From an uncultured Lachnospiraceae bacterium (lineage in GTDB: Bacteria > Bacillota > Clostridia > Lachnospirales > Lachnospiraceae), in assembly GCA_949949005.1 (NCBI GenBank), contig CATLHM010000003.1, forward strand, positions 62,001-126,000: a DNA stretch of 64,000 nt. Direction: 5' to 3'. Of the stretch, positions 8,504 to 18,126 are shown one piece after another. Below the pieces are notes generated by a model. That model was not told where the DNA came from and made no database searches. It saw only the letters and a list, made by a program, of their open reading frames with translations. Numbering within the stretch: position 1 is the stretch's first letter; every line of letters begins with the position of its first letter. The position numbers and the translations under genes are program-made.

Positions 8504-9098
8504 CAGACGGGTGGTATTATTGACAAGGGAGAGGGGAAAGATAGCGGCCTTTGCAAGAGGCGCCCGCAAACAGGGCAGCAGGCTGCTTGCTTCCACCAAT
8601 CCCTTTTGCTTTGGACAATTTTTGCTCTATGAAGGCAGGAGCGCTTATGGAATCACGGAGAGCAATATCAGCAATTATTTCGAGGGCTTTCGGGAGGATT
8701 TTGAGGCGGCCTGCTACGGTATGTATTTCCTTGAGGTTATGGATTACTACACAAGGGAGAACAATGACGAGAAGGAAATGTTAAAGCTTCTTTATCAGTC
8801 CCTTCGGGCTCTTCTGCATCCAGGGCTTTCCAATGAGATGGTGCGCTACATATTTGAGATTAAAGCGGTTGTCGTAAACGGGGAATATCCGGGGCTGCCG
8901 GTACGGAAAACTCCTTATCTTTCATCTACCGCCTATGCGGTAGATTATATTGTGGGCTCTAAGGTGGAAAAGCTCTATACATTTACGGTTACAGACCAGG
9001 TGCTCTCAGAGCTTTGTGAGATTGCCCAGGCGTACAGGAAGCGTTTTGTGGACAAAAAAATGAAAAGCCTGGAAATTTTAGGTGAAATTCCATGTTGA
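8442..9098 (+). CDS. recO: DNA repair protein RecO
   Basis: 218 residues from a GTG start, somewhat short for the family. The N-terminal OB-fold region has the signature phrases VTGMILKTEPVGEYDRR and GKIAAFARGARK. The helical C-terminal part is present, but the four-cysteine zinc finger found in many RecO proteins is missing. RecO helps load RecA at single-stranded gaps together with RecR. It overlaps yqzL and is probably co-transcribed with era. Confidence 0.93.
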   Translation: MRDQVSVTGMILKTEPVGEYDRRVVLLTRERGKIAAFARGARKQGSRLLASTNPFCFGQFLLYEGRSAYGITESNISNYFEGFREDFEAACYGMYFLEVMDYYTRENNDEKEMLKLLYQSLRALLHPGLSNEMVRYIFEIKAVVVNGEYPGLPVRKTPYLSSTAYAVDYIVGSKVEKLYTFTVTDQVLSELCEIAQAYRKRFVDKKMKSLEILGEIPC

Positions 9099-9153
9099 AA
9101 AACAAAGGTAAGTCATATATAATGATGAGATAAAATGGAGGGTGGAGATAGGC

Positions 9154-9756
9154 ATGAGAATTTTCCGAAAAATGGCAACGGCTTTTATGATCCTGGGAAT
9201 GCTGATCTTTACCGCCTGCGGCAGTGACGAGGGCGGGGGCGGCGAGGCGGCAGTCTCTTTTACCAAGGAGGGAAAGATCCGCACCACGATCAGAGAGAGC
9301 TTTGAGCAGAGCTATTATGACAAAGAGGAGCTTAAGCAGACGATACTGACGGAGGTTGCGGATTATAACCGCATGGCGGGAGAAGAGCGGATTTCCGTCG
9401 AGAAGGTGGAGGTGGAGAATGCCGTGGCGGAGGTTGAGATGACCTACGCGAAAGCGGAGGATTATGCGTCCTTTAATCAGACGGTTTTCTTTACAGGAAC
9501 ACCCGCCCAGGCCGAGGCGGCCGGGTATGATCTGAACGTAGTATTGAGCAGTGTTAAGGATGAGAATGAAACTGTGGGTAAATCCGATATCCTTGCCATG
9601 AAGGATGTGGTGGTTCTGATCACGGATGAAAAGCAGAGCGTGAGTCTGGACAAAAAGGCCTTGTATGCCAGCGATAATGTGGCTGTTTCTGAGAATGCCA
9701 GGGAAATCCGCATGGCTGGAGAGGGAAAAGAACTGGCATACATTATTTATAAATAG
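9154..9756 (+). CDS. Small secreted lipoprotein, unknown function
   Basis: 200 residues. ATG 9154 is preferred over the upstream GTG at 9142 because a GGAGGGTGGAG ribosome site lies just before it. The signal peptide ends LIFTACGS (Cys22), then a Gly-rich linker leads into an acidic, soluble domain. No family is recognised. It lies between recO and glyQS. Confidence 0.75.
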   Translation: MRIFRKMATAFMILGMLIFTACGSDEGGGGEAAVSFTKEGKIRTTIRESFEQSYYDKEELKQTILTEVADYNRMAGEERISVEKVEVENAVAEVEMTYAKAEDYASFNQTVFFTGTPAQAEAAGYDLNVVLSSVKDENETVGKSDILAMKDVVVLITDEKQSVSLDKKALYASDNVAVSENAREIRMAGEGKELAYIIYK

Positions 9757-9796
9757 ATCAATCAACTATCATTTATGAGCGAGAGGTAGAGAGACA

Positions 9797-11185
9797 ATGG
9801 AAAAAACAATGGAAAAAATCGTGGCACTGGCAAAGGCAAGAGGGTTTGTGTATCCCGGCTCCGAAATCTACGGCGGGCTGGCCAACTCCTGGGATTATGG
9901 CAATCTTGGGGTGGAGCTTAAAAATAATATCAAACGAGCGTGGTGGCAGAAGTTCATCACGGAAAATCCCTATAACGTGGGTATCGACAGTGCAATTTTG
10001 ATGAATCCCCAGACTTGGGTGGCTTCCGGCCATCTGGGCGGCTTTTCCGACCCTTTGATGGACTGCCGGGAGTGCCATGAGCGTTTCCGTGCGGATAAGC
10101 TGATCGAGGATTTTGCCTCGGAAAATAACATTACCTTAGAGAGCTCCATAGACGGATGGAGCCAGGAAAAAATGAAGGATTTCATCACGGAGCACCAGGT
10201 TCCCTGCCCTACTTGCGGCAAACATAATTTTACGGATATCCGTCAGTTTAATCTGATGTTCAAGACCTTCCAGGGCGTCACGGAGGACGCCAAGAATACC
10301 GTTTACCTGCGGCCTGAGACGGCACAGGGTATTTTTGTAAACTTTAAAAACGTACAGCGTACCTCCCGGAAAAAGATACCCTTCGGAATCGGCCAGGTGG
10401 GTAAGTCTTTCAGAAACGAGATCACTCCCGGGAACTTTATCTTCCGTATCCGGGAATTCGAGCAGATGGAGCTGGAATTCTTCTGCGAGCCTGACACGGA
10501 TCTGGAATGGTTTGCCTATTGGAAACAGTTCTGCATCGACTGGCTTAAGAGCCTGGGCATGAAGGAAGAGGAAATGAGAGTCCGCGACCATGATAAGGAG
10601 GAGCTTTCCTTCTATTCCAAGGCCACCACGGATATTGAATTCCTGTTCCCCTTCGGTTGGGGCGAGCTCTGGGGCATAGCAGACAGGACGGACTACGACT
10701 TAGGCCGCCATCAGGAAGTTTCAGGCGAGGATCTGACCTACTTTGACGACCAGAAAAATACGAGATATGTGCCCTATGTGGTGGAGCCTTCCCTGGGTGC
10801 CGACCGGGTATTGCTTGCCTTTTTGTGTTCCGCCTATGACGAGGAGGAGCTGGAAGGGGGAGATAAGCGGACGGTGCTTCATTTCCATCCGGCGATTGCG
10901 CCTGTCAAGATCGGCGTTTTGCCTCTATCCAAAAAGCTGGGGGAGGGCGCGGAGAAGATTTACGCACAGCTCTCCAAAAAGTTCAACTGCGAGTACGACG
11001 ACAGAGGCAATATCGGCAAGAGATACCGCCGTCAGGACGAGATCGGAACGCCCTTTTGCGTGACCTATGACTTTGACTCCGAGACCGACGGCTGTGTGAC
11101 CGTCAGATTCCGGGATTCCATGGAGCAGGAGAGAGTGGCCATCGCCGACCTGGACGCTTATTTTGCGGATAAAATGACGTTCTAA
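9797..11185 (+). CDS. glyQS: Glycyl-tRNA synthetase, single-chain class II type
   Basis: 462 residues, the usual length of the dimeric (non-alpha/beta) enzyme. The N-terminus ([20 protein letters not shown]) is diagnostic. Class II motifs 2 and 3 are visible as [13 protein letters not shown] and the Gly/Arg-rich region near VEPSLGADR. The anticodon-binding domain follows ([12 protein letters not shown]). Enzyme: ATP + glycine + tRNA-Gly. No T-box leader fits in the 40 bases after the preceding gene, so regulation would be from further upstream. Confidence 0.98.
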   Translation: MEKTMEKIVALAKARGFVYPGSEIYGGLANSWDYGNLGVELKNNIKRAWWQKFITENPYNVGIDSAILMNPQTWVASGHLGGFSDPLMDCRECHERFRADKLIEDFASENNITLESSIDGWSQEKMKDFITEHQVPCPTCGKHNFTDIRQFNLMFKTFQGVTEDAKNTVYLRPETAQGIFVNFKNVQRTSRKKIPFGIGQVGKSFRNEITPGNFIFRIREFEQMELEFFCEPDTDLEWFAYWKQFCIDWLKSLGMKEEEMRVRDHDKEELSFYSKATTDIEFLFPFGWGELWGIADRTDYDLGRHQEVSGEDLTYFDDQKNTRYVPYVVEPSLGADRVLLAFLCSAYDEEELEGGDKRTVLHFHPAIAPVKIGVLPLSKKLGEGAEKIYAQLSKKFNCEYDDRGNIGKRYRRQDEIGTPFCVTYDFDSETDGCVTVRFRDSMEQERVAIADLDAYFADKMTF

Positions 11186-11220
11186 TTTGAGAAGAGTCTA
11201 AAAGAGTAAGGATTTTAGGA

Positions 11221-11256
11221 GAACCAACCGGCCCGTCTGCTGACGGGTTTTGGTTC
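11221..11256 (+). promoter_or_regulatory. Stem-loop in the glyQS-alaS gap
   Basis: GAACCAA (11221-11227) pairs with TTGGTTC (11250-11256), and an inner CCCGTC/GACGGG stem is closed by TGCT. Only CTTT follows, so termination would be weak. It may be an attenuator or an RNA-processing site 28 bases upstream of alaS. Confidence 0.55.
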
Positions 11257-11283
11257 CTTTGGAGAAAGGGATAGGTAAGGAAC

Positions 11284-13923
11284 ATGAAATCATACGGCGT
11301 AAACGAACTGCGCAGAATGTTTTTGGAATTTTTTGAGAGTAAGGGGCATCTGGCAATGAAGAGCTTTTCTCTTGTGCCCCATAATGACAATAGCCTGTTG
11401 CTGATCAACTCCGGAATGGCGCCTCTTAAGCCCTATTTTACGGGACAGGAGATTCCGCCAAGAAAAAGGGTGACGACCTGTCAGAAATGTATCCGCACCC
11501 CTGACATAGAAAACATCGGAAAGACGGCCAGACACGGCACTTTTTTCGAGATGCTGGGAAATTTTTCCTTTGGGGATTATTTCAAGCATGAGGCCATTGC
11601 CTGGACTTGGGAATTTTTGACCCAGGTGGTAGGACTCGATAAGGATCGGCTCTATCCTTCTGTCTATGAGGAGGATGACGAGGCTTTTGAAATCTGGAAT
11701 AAGGAGATCGGCATTCCCGCAGAGCGGATCTACCGTTTTGGCAAGGAGGATAATTTCTGGGAGCACGGCTCCGGCCCCTGCGGCCCCTGCTCGGAGGTCT
11801 ATTATGACAGAGGGGAAAAGTACGGCTGCGGTAAGCCGGACTGTCAGGTAGGATGCGACTGTGACCGCTACATTGAGGTGTGGAATAATGTATTTACCCA
11901 GTTTGACAATGACGGTAAGGGAAACTACAGTGAGCTGGAGCAGAAGAACATCGACACCGGAATGGGATTGGAGCGTCTTGCCGCTGTGGTGCAGGATGTG
12001 GACTCCATCTTTGACATTGATACCATCTGTGCGCTGAGGAATAAGGTAAGCGAGATTTCCGGCAAGGAATACAAGAAGGAATACAAATGGGACGTGTCCA
12101 TCCGGATCATCACCGACCATATCCGTTCGGCCACCTTCATGATATCCGACGGCATCATGCCCTCCAATGAGGGCAGAGGCTATGTGCTGCGCAGAATTAT
12201 CCGCAGGGCGGCCCGCCACGGAAGGCTTCTCGGCATTACGGGAGAATTCCTTGCAGACTTGAGCAATACTGTGATTGAGGGCAACCGGGACGGCTATCCG
12301 GAGCTGGAAGAGAAAAAGGCTTTTATTTTTAATGTGCTCACACAGGAAGAAAATAAATTTAACAGAACCATAGACCAGGGCCTTAGTATTTTAAGCGAGC
12401 TGGAAGATGCCATGATCAAAGAAGGGAAAAAGCAGCTTGCAGGGGCCGACGCCTTCCGGCTCTATGACACCTTTGGGTTCCCTCTGGATCTGACCATGGA
12501 AATCTTGGAGGAAAAGGGACTTACGGTGGATCAGGAGGGCTTTGCCGCCGCCATGCAGGAGCAGAAGGAGAAGGCCAGAAAGGCCCGCAAGGTTACCAAC
12601 TATATGGGGGCTGACGTGACGGTTTACGAGTCCATCGACCCTTCCATCACCACAGAGTTTGTGGGATATGACCGTTTGACACACGATTCAAAGATCACGG
12701 CTCTTACCACCGAGACAGAGCTGGTGGAGGCCCTTGCCGATGGGGATATCGGAACCATCATTGTGGAGGAAACGCCTTTTTATGCCACTATGGGTGGACA
12801 GTGCGCCGATACGGGGCTGATTACCTGCCCGGCGGGAGAGTTCCGGGTGGAAGATACCATAAAGCTTCTGGGAGGCAAGGTGGGCCATGTGGGCAGGGTG
12901 ACAAAGGGAATGTTTAAGATGGGGGATGGAGTTACCCTTCTGGTCAATGAGGAAGGAAGGGCCAATACCTGTAAAAACCACAGCGCCACCCATTTGTTGC
13001 AGAAAGCCCTGCGAACCGTCCTGGGAACCCATGTGGAGCAGGCCGGTTCCTTTGTAAACGGAGAGCGGCTTCGGTTTGACTTTAATCATTTCACGGCTAT
13101 GACCCAGGAGGAACTGGATCAGGTAGAAAGGATTGTAAATGAGCAGATCGCCCAGGCATTGCCGGTAGAGACGAAGATCATGAGCCTGGAGGAAGCCAGG
13201 AAGACAGGGGCTATGGCCCTGTTTGGAGAAAAGTACGGGGAATCTGTCCGGGTGGTTCAGATGGGGGATTTTTCCACCGAGCTTTGCGGTGGTACCCATG
13301 TGGATAACACGGCCTCCATATTACTGTTTAAGATCGTGTCGGAGAGCGGTGTGGCGGCAGGAATCCGCAGGATTGAAGCCCTGACAGGGGCGGGAGTGCT
13401 TGCTTTTTACGCGGACATGGAGGCAAAGCTTAAGGAAGCGGCTTCCATCGTAAAGACCTCCCCCGGAGAACTTACGGTAAGGCTGGAACATCTGATGACA
13501 GAACTGAAAGAGCTGCGCAGCGAAAATGAATCCCTAAAGAGCAAGGCCGCCAGAGAGGCTCTGGGGGATGTGATGGATCAGGTGAGGGAGGTAAAGGGCG
13601 TAAAGCTTTTGGCTTCCAGGCTTGAGGGGGTGGATATGAATGGCCTGCGGGATCTGGGAGATACGTTAAAGGCCAGGCTGGGAGAGGGCGTGATTTTGCT
13701 GATCTCCGAAAAAGACGGCAAGGTGAACATGGTAGCCATGGCCACCGGGCAGGCCGTGGAAAAAGGGGCCCATGCAGGAAATCTCATCAAGGGAATCGCT
13801 TCCCTGGTAGGGGGCGGCGGCGGCGGACGGCCAAACATGGCCCAGGCCGGAGGAAAGAATCCTGCCGGGATAGGACAGGCTCTTGCAAAGGCGTCAGAGG
13901 TTCTGGAAGGGCAGATTCAGTGA
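11284..13923 (+). CDS. alaS: Alanyl-tRNA synthetase
   Basis: 879 residues, full length. The class II catalytic core starts with ELRRMFLEFFESKGH. The tRNA-recognition region has the phrase RRIIRRAARHGR. The editing domain has its zinc ligands in HSATH and CGGTHV, and the C-terminal DHHA1 domain ends in a glycine run (GGGGGGRPNMAQAGG). It charges tRNA-Ala and clears mischarged Ser/Gly. It follows glyQS in the same direction, after a stem-loop. Confidence 0.98.
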   Translation: MKSYGVNELRRMFLEFFESKGHLAMKSFSLVPHNDNSLLLINSGMAPLKPYFTGQEIPPRKRVTTCQKCIRTPDIENIGKTARHGTFFEMLGNFSFGDYFKHEAIAWTWEFLTQVVGLDKDRLYPSVYEEDDEAFEIWNKEIGIPAERIYRFGKEDNFWEHGSGPCGPCSEVYYDRGEKYGCGKPDCQVGCDCDRYIEVWNNVFTQFDNDGKGNYSELEQKNIDTGMGLERLAAVVQDVDSIFDIDTICALRNKVSEISGKEYKKEYKWDVSIRIITDHIRSATFMISDGIMPSNEGRGYVLRRIIRRAARHGRLLGITGEFLADLSNTVIEGNRDGYPELEEKKAFIFNVLTQEENKFNRTIDQGLSILSELEDAMIKEGKKQLAGADAFRLYDTFGFPLDLTMEILEEKGLTVDQEGFAAAMQEQKEKARKARKVTNYMGADVTVYESIDPSITTEFVGYDRLTHDSKITALTTETELVEALADGDIGTIIVEETPFYATMGGQCADTGLITCPAGEFRVEDTIKLLGGKVGHVGRVTKGMFKMGDGVTLLVNEEGRANTCKNHSATHLLQKALRTVLGTHVEQAGSFVNGERLRFDFNHFTAMTQEELDQVERIVNEQIAQALPVETKIMSLEEARKTGAMALFGEKYGESVRVVQMGDFSTELCGGTHVDNTASILLFKIVSESGVAAGIRRIEALTGAGVLAFYADMEAKLKEAASIVKTSPGELTVRLEHLMTELKELRSENESLKSKAAREALGDVMDQVREVKGVKLLASRLEGVDMNGLRDLGDTLKARLGEGVILLISEKDGKVNMVAMATGQAVEKGAHAGNLIKGIASLVGGGGGGRPNMAQAGGKNPAGIGQALAKASEVLEGQIQ

Positions 13924-13962
13924 CAGGATTAAAAAAATTGTTAAAGTTCTAAAAATAAATGA

Positions 13963-13990
13963 TTGACGTTAGCTGATTTTGTGGTATAAT
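13963..13990 (+). promoter_or_regulatory. Promoter of rpsU
   Basis: TTGACG (13963-13968) and a perfect TATAAT (13985-13990) with a 16-base spacer lie about 85 bases upstream of rpsU. This is one of the best promoter matches in the window, as expected for a ribosomal protein gene. Confidence 0.8.
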
Positions 13991-14073
13991 TTAGGGTATG
14001 TATGTAAAGTACAAATAGAAACCCAATCAGTCAATGTTGCTTGGAAGGGACTGAAGGGAGGTTAGGGTGTAGG

Positions 14074-14250
14074 ATGTCAAACGTAATTGTTAAAGAGAAT
14101 GAGACTTTGGACAGCGCGTTACGCCGCTTTAAAAGAAGTTGTGCAAAGGCTGGAATCCAGCAGGAGATTCGCAAGCGTGAACATTATGAGAAGCCTAGCG
14201 TAAGACGTAAAAAGAAATCTGAAGCAGCAAGAAAACGTAAATACAACTAA
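14074..14250 (+). CDS. rpsU: Ribosomal protein bS21
   Basis: 58 residues. It begins [20 protein letters not shown] and ends in a very basic tail ([15 protein letters not shown]), as bS21 always does. ATG 14074 is chosen over longer frame extensions because family members start exactly there. bS21 sits near the anti-Shine-Dalgarno region of the 30S subunit. The gene has its own promoter and terminator. Confidence 0.97.
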   Translation: MSNVIVKENETLDSALRRFKRSCAKAGIQQEIRKREHYEKPSVRRKKKSEAARKRKYN

Positions 14251-14268
14251 GTTACTTAGTGTGCAATG

Positions 14269-14301
14269 AAAGTCCTTGGTCTTCTCAAGGGCTTTCTTGT
14301 C
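14269..14301 (+). terminator. rpsU terminator
   Basis: AAAGTCCTTG (14269-14278) pairs with CAAGGGCTTT (14286-14295, one G-U pair) and is followed by CTTGTCT. The U-tract is interrupted. Confidence 0.65.
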
Positions 14302-14325
14302 TCATAAGGACTGCACACTGAAACA

Positions 14326-14354
14326 TTGCTTCGCTAGTAAACTCTTATTATAAT
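14326..14354 (+). promoter_or_regulatory. Promoter of the CmpB-type membrane protein gene
   Basis: TTGCTT (14326-14331) and TATAAT (14349-14354) are separated by 17 bases, about 45 bases upstream of the start. Confidence 0.6.
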
Positions 14355-14401
14355 TTTATATAAGAAATGGTAGATTTATTATGAAGGGGCTGGGTGAGTA
14401 T

Positions 14402-14995
14402 ATGTGGACGAGGGAAGTATTTGGGACAGATATTTATCATCTGATTGCGGCTTTCATTGTATACAGCATTATAGGGTGGCTGGTTGAATCCATTTATATG
14501 TCATTTTGTAATAGGAAATTGACGAATCGAGGTTTTGGAAGAGGCCCCTTTTGTCCGATTTACGGATTTGGAGGGGTTCTGGGGTATTTGATTTTACATC
14601 CTTTGAGTAACCATCTGGTTGGGCTGTATCTGGCAGGCGCGGTCCTTGCCACGACCTTTGAATATCTTGTGGGCAGGCTGATGCTCAAGGTGTTTGGGGA
14701 AGTGTGGTGGGATTATAATGATAAGCCGTGCAATTATAAGGGGATTATCTGTCTGGAAAGTACCATTGCATGGGGATTTTACGCAATTATCATTATCACT
14801 TTCTTACATAGCAGGATACTTGGGTTGGTTGACCGGTTCGATATGGGCTGGGGAATCAGGGCCTGCAGGCTGATCCTTCTTCTTGTGACAGTAGACTATC
14901 TGCTGAAGCTGATGCATATTTTCCACATCAGCCTGAAGGAACAAAAAGATAAGATTGTGGATGCTTATCGGGCTTTTCGGATGAGGTGGTATTAG
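14402..14995 (+). CDS. CmpB-type multi-pass membrane protein (putative ABC transporter permease, PF06541)
   Basis: 197 residues with about five hydrophobic helices. The conserved core phrases IGWLVESIYMS, NRGFGRGPFCPIYGFG and EYLVGRLMLKVFGEVWWDY identify the family annotated as putative ABC-transporter type IV/CmpB, whose transport role is unproven. ATG 14402 has AAGGGG and GGTGAG upstream; ATG 14381 in the same frame lacks a site. It is a single-gene unit ended by a strong terminator. Confidence 0.85.
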   Translation: MWTREVFGTDIYHLIAAFIVYSIIGWLVESIYMSFCNRKLTNRGFGRGPFCPIYGFGGVLGYLILHPLSNHLVGLYLAGAVLATTFEYLVGRLMLKVFGEVWWDYNDKPCNYKGIICLESTIAWGFYAIIIITFLHSRILGLVDRFDMGWGIRACRLILLLVTVDYLLKLMHIFHISLKEQKDKIVDAYRAFRMRWY

Positions 14996-15008
14996 CCTTG
15001 TACAGGGA

Positions 15009-15040
15009 GCCGCATCCGGCAAAAGGGATGCGGCTTTTTT
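15009..15040 (+). terminator. Intrinsic terminator
   Basis: GCCGCATCC (15009-15017) pairs perfectly with GGATGCGGC (15026-15034), followed by six T residues. Confidence 0.9.
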
Positions 15041-15218
15041 CGTGGTATAGGGGCTTTGCTCCCGGCTGCACACAACTCCTCCGGAGGATGTGTGCTGAGC
15101 GCAGCTATAGGGAAGCACTGCCTGTCGGAAAACCGGATAGAATCGAAATTGTACGTGCATTTTAAAAACGAATAAAACATATCCATAGTAATAGAATACA
15201 TAAGGGGAGAGTAAATAC

Positions 15219-16385
15219 GTGAAGAAATATTGTAAAGCAACCCTGTGCTATGTGATGTGTTTTATTTTTGTGTTGATGATGCCTATAAAGGCATATGCCG
15301 TTCCCGAGGTGGAGGCCCCTTCCTATATTTTGATGGAAGCTTCCACAGGGCAGATCATCTGCGAGCAAAATGCCGGGGAGAGGCGCAGCCCTGCCAGTAT
15401 CACAAAGATTATGACGCTGCTGGTGATTTTTGACCATCTTGGCACGGGAAGGGTGAAACTTGACAGCGAGGTGGTTACCAGTGCCTATGCCAAGTCTATG
15501 GGCGGCTCCCAGGTCTTTTTGGAGGAAGGGGAGGTTCAGACCCTGGAAACCATCATTAAGTGTATTGCAGTGGCCTCCGGAAATGACGCCAGCGTTGCGG
15601 CGGCGGAGTATATTGCCGGAAGCGAGGCGGAGTTTGTTAAGCTGATGAACCAGAGAGCGGAGGATATGGGGCTGACTGACACCCACTTTGAGGATTGTTG
15701 CGGCCTGAGTGACTCGGATAATCATTACACCTCGGCAAAGGATGTGGCGGTAATGTCTCGGGAGCTGATCACCAAATATCCCCAGGTGTTGGATTATACC
15801 CGTATCTGGATGGAGGATATCACCCATGAGACCCAGAAGGGAAGCAGCAACTTTACCCTATCCAGCACCAACAAGCTCCTGAAAATGTATGAGTGGACCA
15901 CAGGCCTTAAGACCGGTTCCACCAGTAAGGCGTTGTACTGTCTTTCCGCCACGGCCAGTAAGGATCATATTGACCTGATCGCGGTGGTAATGGGTTCGCC
16001 CATGAACAAAACCCGTTTCCAGGACGCCATGGCCCTTTTAAACTACGGTTACAGTGTCAGCGCCCTGTATGAAGACCCAAATGAAGAGAAGCTTCCTTCC
16101 CTTCCCGTGAAGGGTGGTGTGCAGGAGAGCGCGGCGCTGACTTATCAGAAGCCCTTCCGTTATCTGGATATTCAGGGGAGCGACCTTAACAGCATCGAAA
16201 AAACCATATCCCTTCCGCCACAGCTAAATGCCCCTATAAAGAGGGGGGACGCAGTAGGAGAAGCGATTTATAAGCTGAATGGGGAGAGAATCGGAAGCGT
16301 TTCCATTTTGGCGGATGTGACAATAGACAAGGCGGAATATAAGGACTATCTGATGAAGGTGTGGAGACTGTTCTGCAGCCTGTAA
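15219..16385 (+). CDS. D-alanyl-D-alanine carboxypeptidase (DacF/PBP5 type)
   Basis: 388 residues from a GTG start preceded by AAGGGGAGAG. A signal peptide ends near KAYA (residue 27). The three penicillin-binding motifs are present: SITK (Ser60 to Lys63), SGN, and KTG within GLKTGSTSK. A PBP5-type C-terminal beta domain and an amphipathic tail (KVWRLFCSL) follow, which would hold it on the membrane surface. It trims the terminal D-Ala of peptidoglycan stem peptides. A paralogue lies at 18718-19992 on the other strand. Confidence 0.93.
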   Translation: MKKYCKATLCYVMCFIFVLMMPIKAYAVPEVEAPSYILMEASTGQIICEQNAGERRSPASITKIMTLLVIFDHLGTGRVKLDSEVVTSAYAKSMGGSQVFLEEGEVQTLETIIKCIAVASGNDASVAAAEYIAGSEAEFVKLMNQRAEDMGLTDTHFEDCCGLSDSDNHYTSAKDVAVMSRELITKYPQVLDYTRIWMEDITHETQKGSSNFTLSSTNKLLKMYEWTTGLKTGSTSKALYCLSATASKDHIDLIAVVMGSPMNKTRFQDAMALLNYGYSVSALYEDPNEEKLPSLPVKGGVQESAALTYQKPFRYLDIQGSDLNSIEKTISLPPQLNAPIKRGDAVGEAIYKLNGERIGSVSILADVTIDKAEYKDYLMKVWRLFCSL

Positions 16386-16412
16386 CAAGAGCTAAAGAGA
16401 GGAAAGCGTAGA

Positions 16413-17261
16413 TTGGTGATTTTGATTTGTCTGGCCATACTTGCCATATTTTTTCTGGTGGTGATGGTCGTGGACTGCAATCGTTTTGTGGTCAGGACTT
16501 ACAAATGCAGGATGGGGAAGCTTAAGAAGGATGGCAGGGCTGTCCTTCTTTCCGACCTGCATAACAAGTCTTTCGGAAAGGAAAATGAAAGGCTCCTGGC
16601 GGCCATTGACCGGATTCATCCTGATATGATATGGATTGCCGGGGATATGTACACCTGTGAGAGAGGCACCGACGCCCATACGGCGGCAGCCTTTGTCCGC
16701 AGGCTTTCGGCGAAATATCCGGTCTACTATGGCAACGGAAATCATGAACAGAAGACCGAAGAGCTTTCGCAGGATTTCGGGGATGTCTATTCGGTTTATT
16801 TTGATCAGATGGAAGAGGCCGGGGTCAGGCACTTGGTCAATGAAAAGGTATATCTGCCGGAATTTAATATGGAGATCTATGGCTCCGAAATCAGCCTTGA
16901 CTATTACGGGAAATTTAAGTCTGCCAGGATGGATGTGGACTATCTGGACAGGCTTCTTGGCAGGCCGGAGGATTCCAGGGTTTCGGTTTTGATCGCCCAC
17001 AATCCGGATTACTTTCCAGTCTACGCCAGGTGGGGAGCCGATCTGGTGGTTTCCGGGCACATCCACGGAGGACTGATGCGCGTTCCCCTTTTAGGGGGTG
17101 CTATTTCCCCCTCCCTTAAGCTGTTTCCGGAGTTTGACGGGGGAGAATTTAAACAGGGGAAGGCGACGATGATTTTGAGCAGGGGGCTTGGAACCCATAC
17201 CCTTCCCATCCGGATCTTCAATCCCGGAGAGCTGGTAGTGATTGAGTTTTGCAGACAGTGA
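16413..17261 (+). CDS. Membrane-anchored metallophosphoesterase (YkuE/YaeI-like)
   Basis: 282 residues. It starts at TTG 16413 or GTG 16416 with GAGAGGAAAG upstream. A single N-terminal helix is followed by a calcineurin-type domain with the metal motifs SDLHN, GDMYT, GNGNHE and GHIHGG. Related proteins (YkuE, YaeI/LpxG) act on phospholipid or nucleotide head groups. The substrate here is unknown. It follows the carboxypeptidase by 27 bases and is probably co-transcribed. Confidence 0.85.
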   Translation: MVILICLAILAIFFLVVMVVDCNRFVVRTYKCRMGKLKKDGRAVLLSDLHNKSFGKENERLLAAIDRIHPDMIWIAGDMYTCERGTDAHTAAAFVRRLSAKYPVYYGNGNHEQKTEELSQDFGDVYSVYFDQMEEAGVRHLVNEKVYLPEFNMEIYGSEISLDYYGKFKSARMDVDYLDRLLGRPEDSRVSVLIAHNPDYFPVYARWGADLVVSGHIHGGLMRVPLLGGAISPSLKLFPEFDGGEFKQGKATMILSRGLGTHTLPIRIFNPGELVVIEFCRQ

Positions 17262-17368
17262 GTGCGCTGCCTGTACGATGCCGCCGAAATAAGCGGCGGT
17301 GGTGGCGAAAGCAGAGCATTGCAGGCAAAAGCAAAGTGTTGCTTTTGTCTGAAAGAGGAGTCAGAACA

Positions 17369-18112
17369 ATGGCAATACCCGTCAAATTAGAGAATTTTGA
17401 AGGCCCCCTTGATCTTCTTTTACATCTCATTGAAAAAAATAAAGTGGATATCTACGATATCCCTATTGTGGAGATCACGGCTCAGTATCTGGAATATATC
17501 AAGGCCATGGAAACCGAGGACATGAACGTGATGAGCGAGTTTCTGGTGATGGCCGCCACTTTGCTGGAGATCAAATGCCGGATGCTCCTTCCCAGAGAGG
17601 TGGACGAGGAAGGGGAGGAGATCGACCCCAGGGCGGAGCTGGTGCAAAAGCTGTTAGAATACAAGATGTATAAATATATGTCCTATGAGCTCAAGGACAG
17701 GCAGGTGGACGCGGCCAGAACTCTTTTCAGGGAAAAAAGTCTTCCCAAGGAGGTGGCGGATTACCGGCCTCCGGTGGATATGAGGGCCCTTTTGGGGGAT
17801 GCGGATCTGGCAAAGCTTCAGTCCCTTTTCAAGATGGTGATGAAAAGGCAGGAGGACAAGATCGACCCGGTCAGGAGCCGGTTTGGAAATATCGAGAAGG
17901 ACGAAGTGGACATGGACGCCAAGACCGATTATGTGGAAGGGTTTTTGCGGCTTCACAAAACCTTCAGCTTCCGGGAGCTTTTGGAAAAGCAGAGAAGCAA
18001 GATGGAAATCATAGTCACCTTTCTGGTGATACTGGAAATGATGAAGCTGGGGAAAATTTCCATTGCCCAGGAAAATACCTTTGACGATATTATTATTACC
18101 TCAAAAGAATAG
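17369..18112 (+). CDS. scpA: Segregation and condensation protein A
   Basis: 247 residues. ATG 17369 is chosen because the family starts at (A)IPVKLENFEGPLDLLLHLI and AGAGGAG lies upstream; the frame extends further back without support. ScpA is the kleisin that bridges SMC heads in the SMC-ScpAB condensin. The stop overlaps the first possible scpB codon by one base. Confidence 0.96.
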   Translation: MAIPVKLENFEGPLDLLLHLIEKNKVDIYDIPIVEITAQYLEYIKAMETEDMNVMSEFLVMAATLLEIKCRMLLPREVDEEGEEIDPRAELVQKLLEYKMYKYMSYELKDRQVDAARTLFREKSLPKEVADYRPPVDMRALLGDADLAKLQSLFKMVMKRQEDKIDPVRSRFGNIEKDEVDMDAKTDYVEGFLRLHKTFSFRELLEKQRSKMEIIVTFLVILEMMKLGKISIAQENTFDDIIITSKE

Positions 18113-18126
18113 TGGGAGGCAGAAAT

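Noticed and set aside
11186..11283. Possible T-box leader before alaS
   Set aside because: The gap is under 100 bases and lacks the conserved T-box bulge and antiterminator sequence. It holds only one stem-loop.
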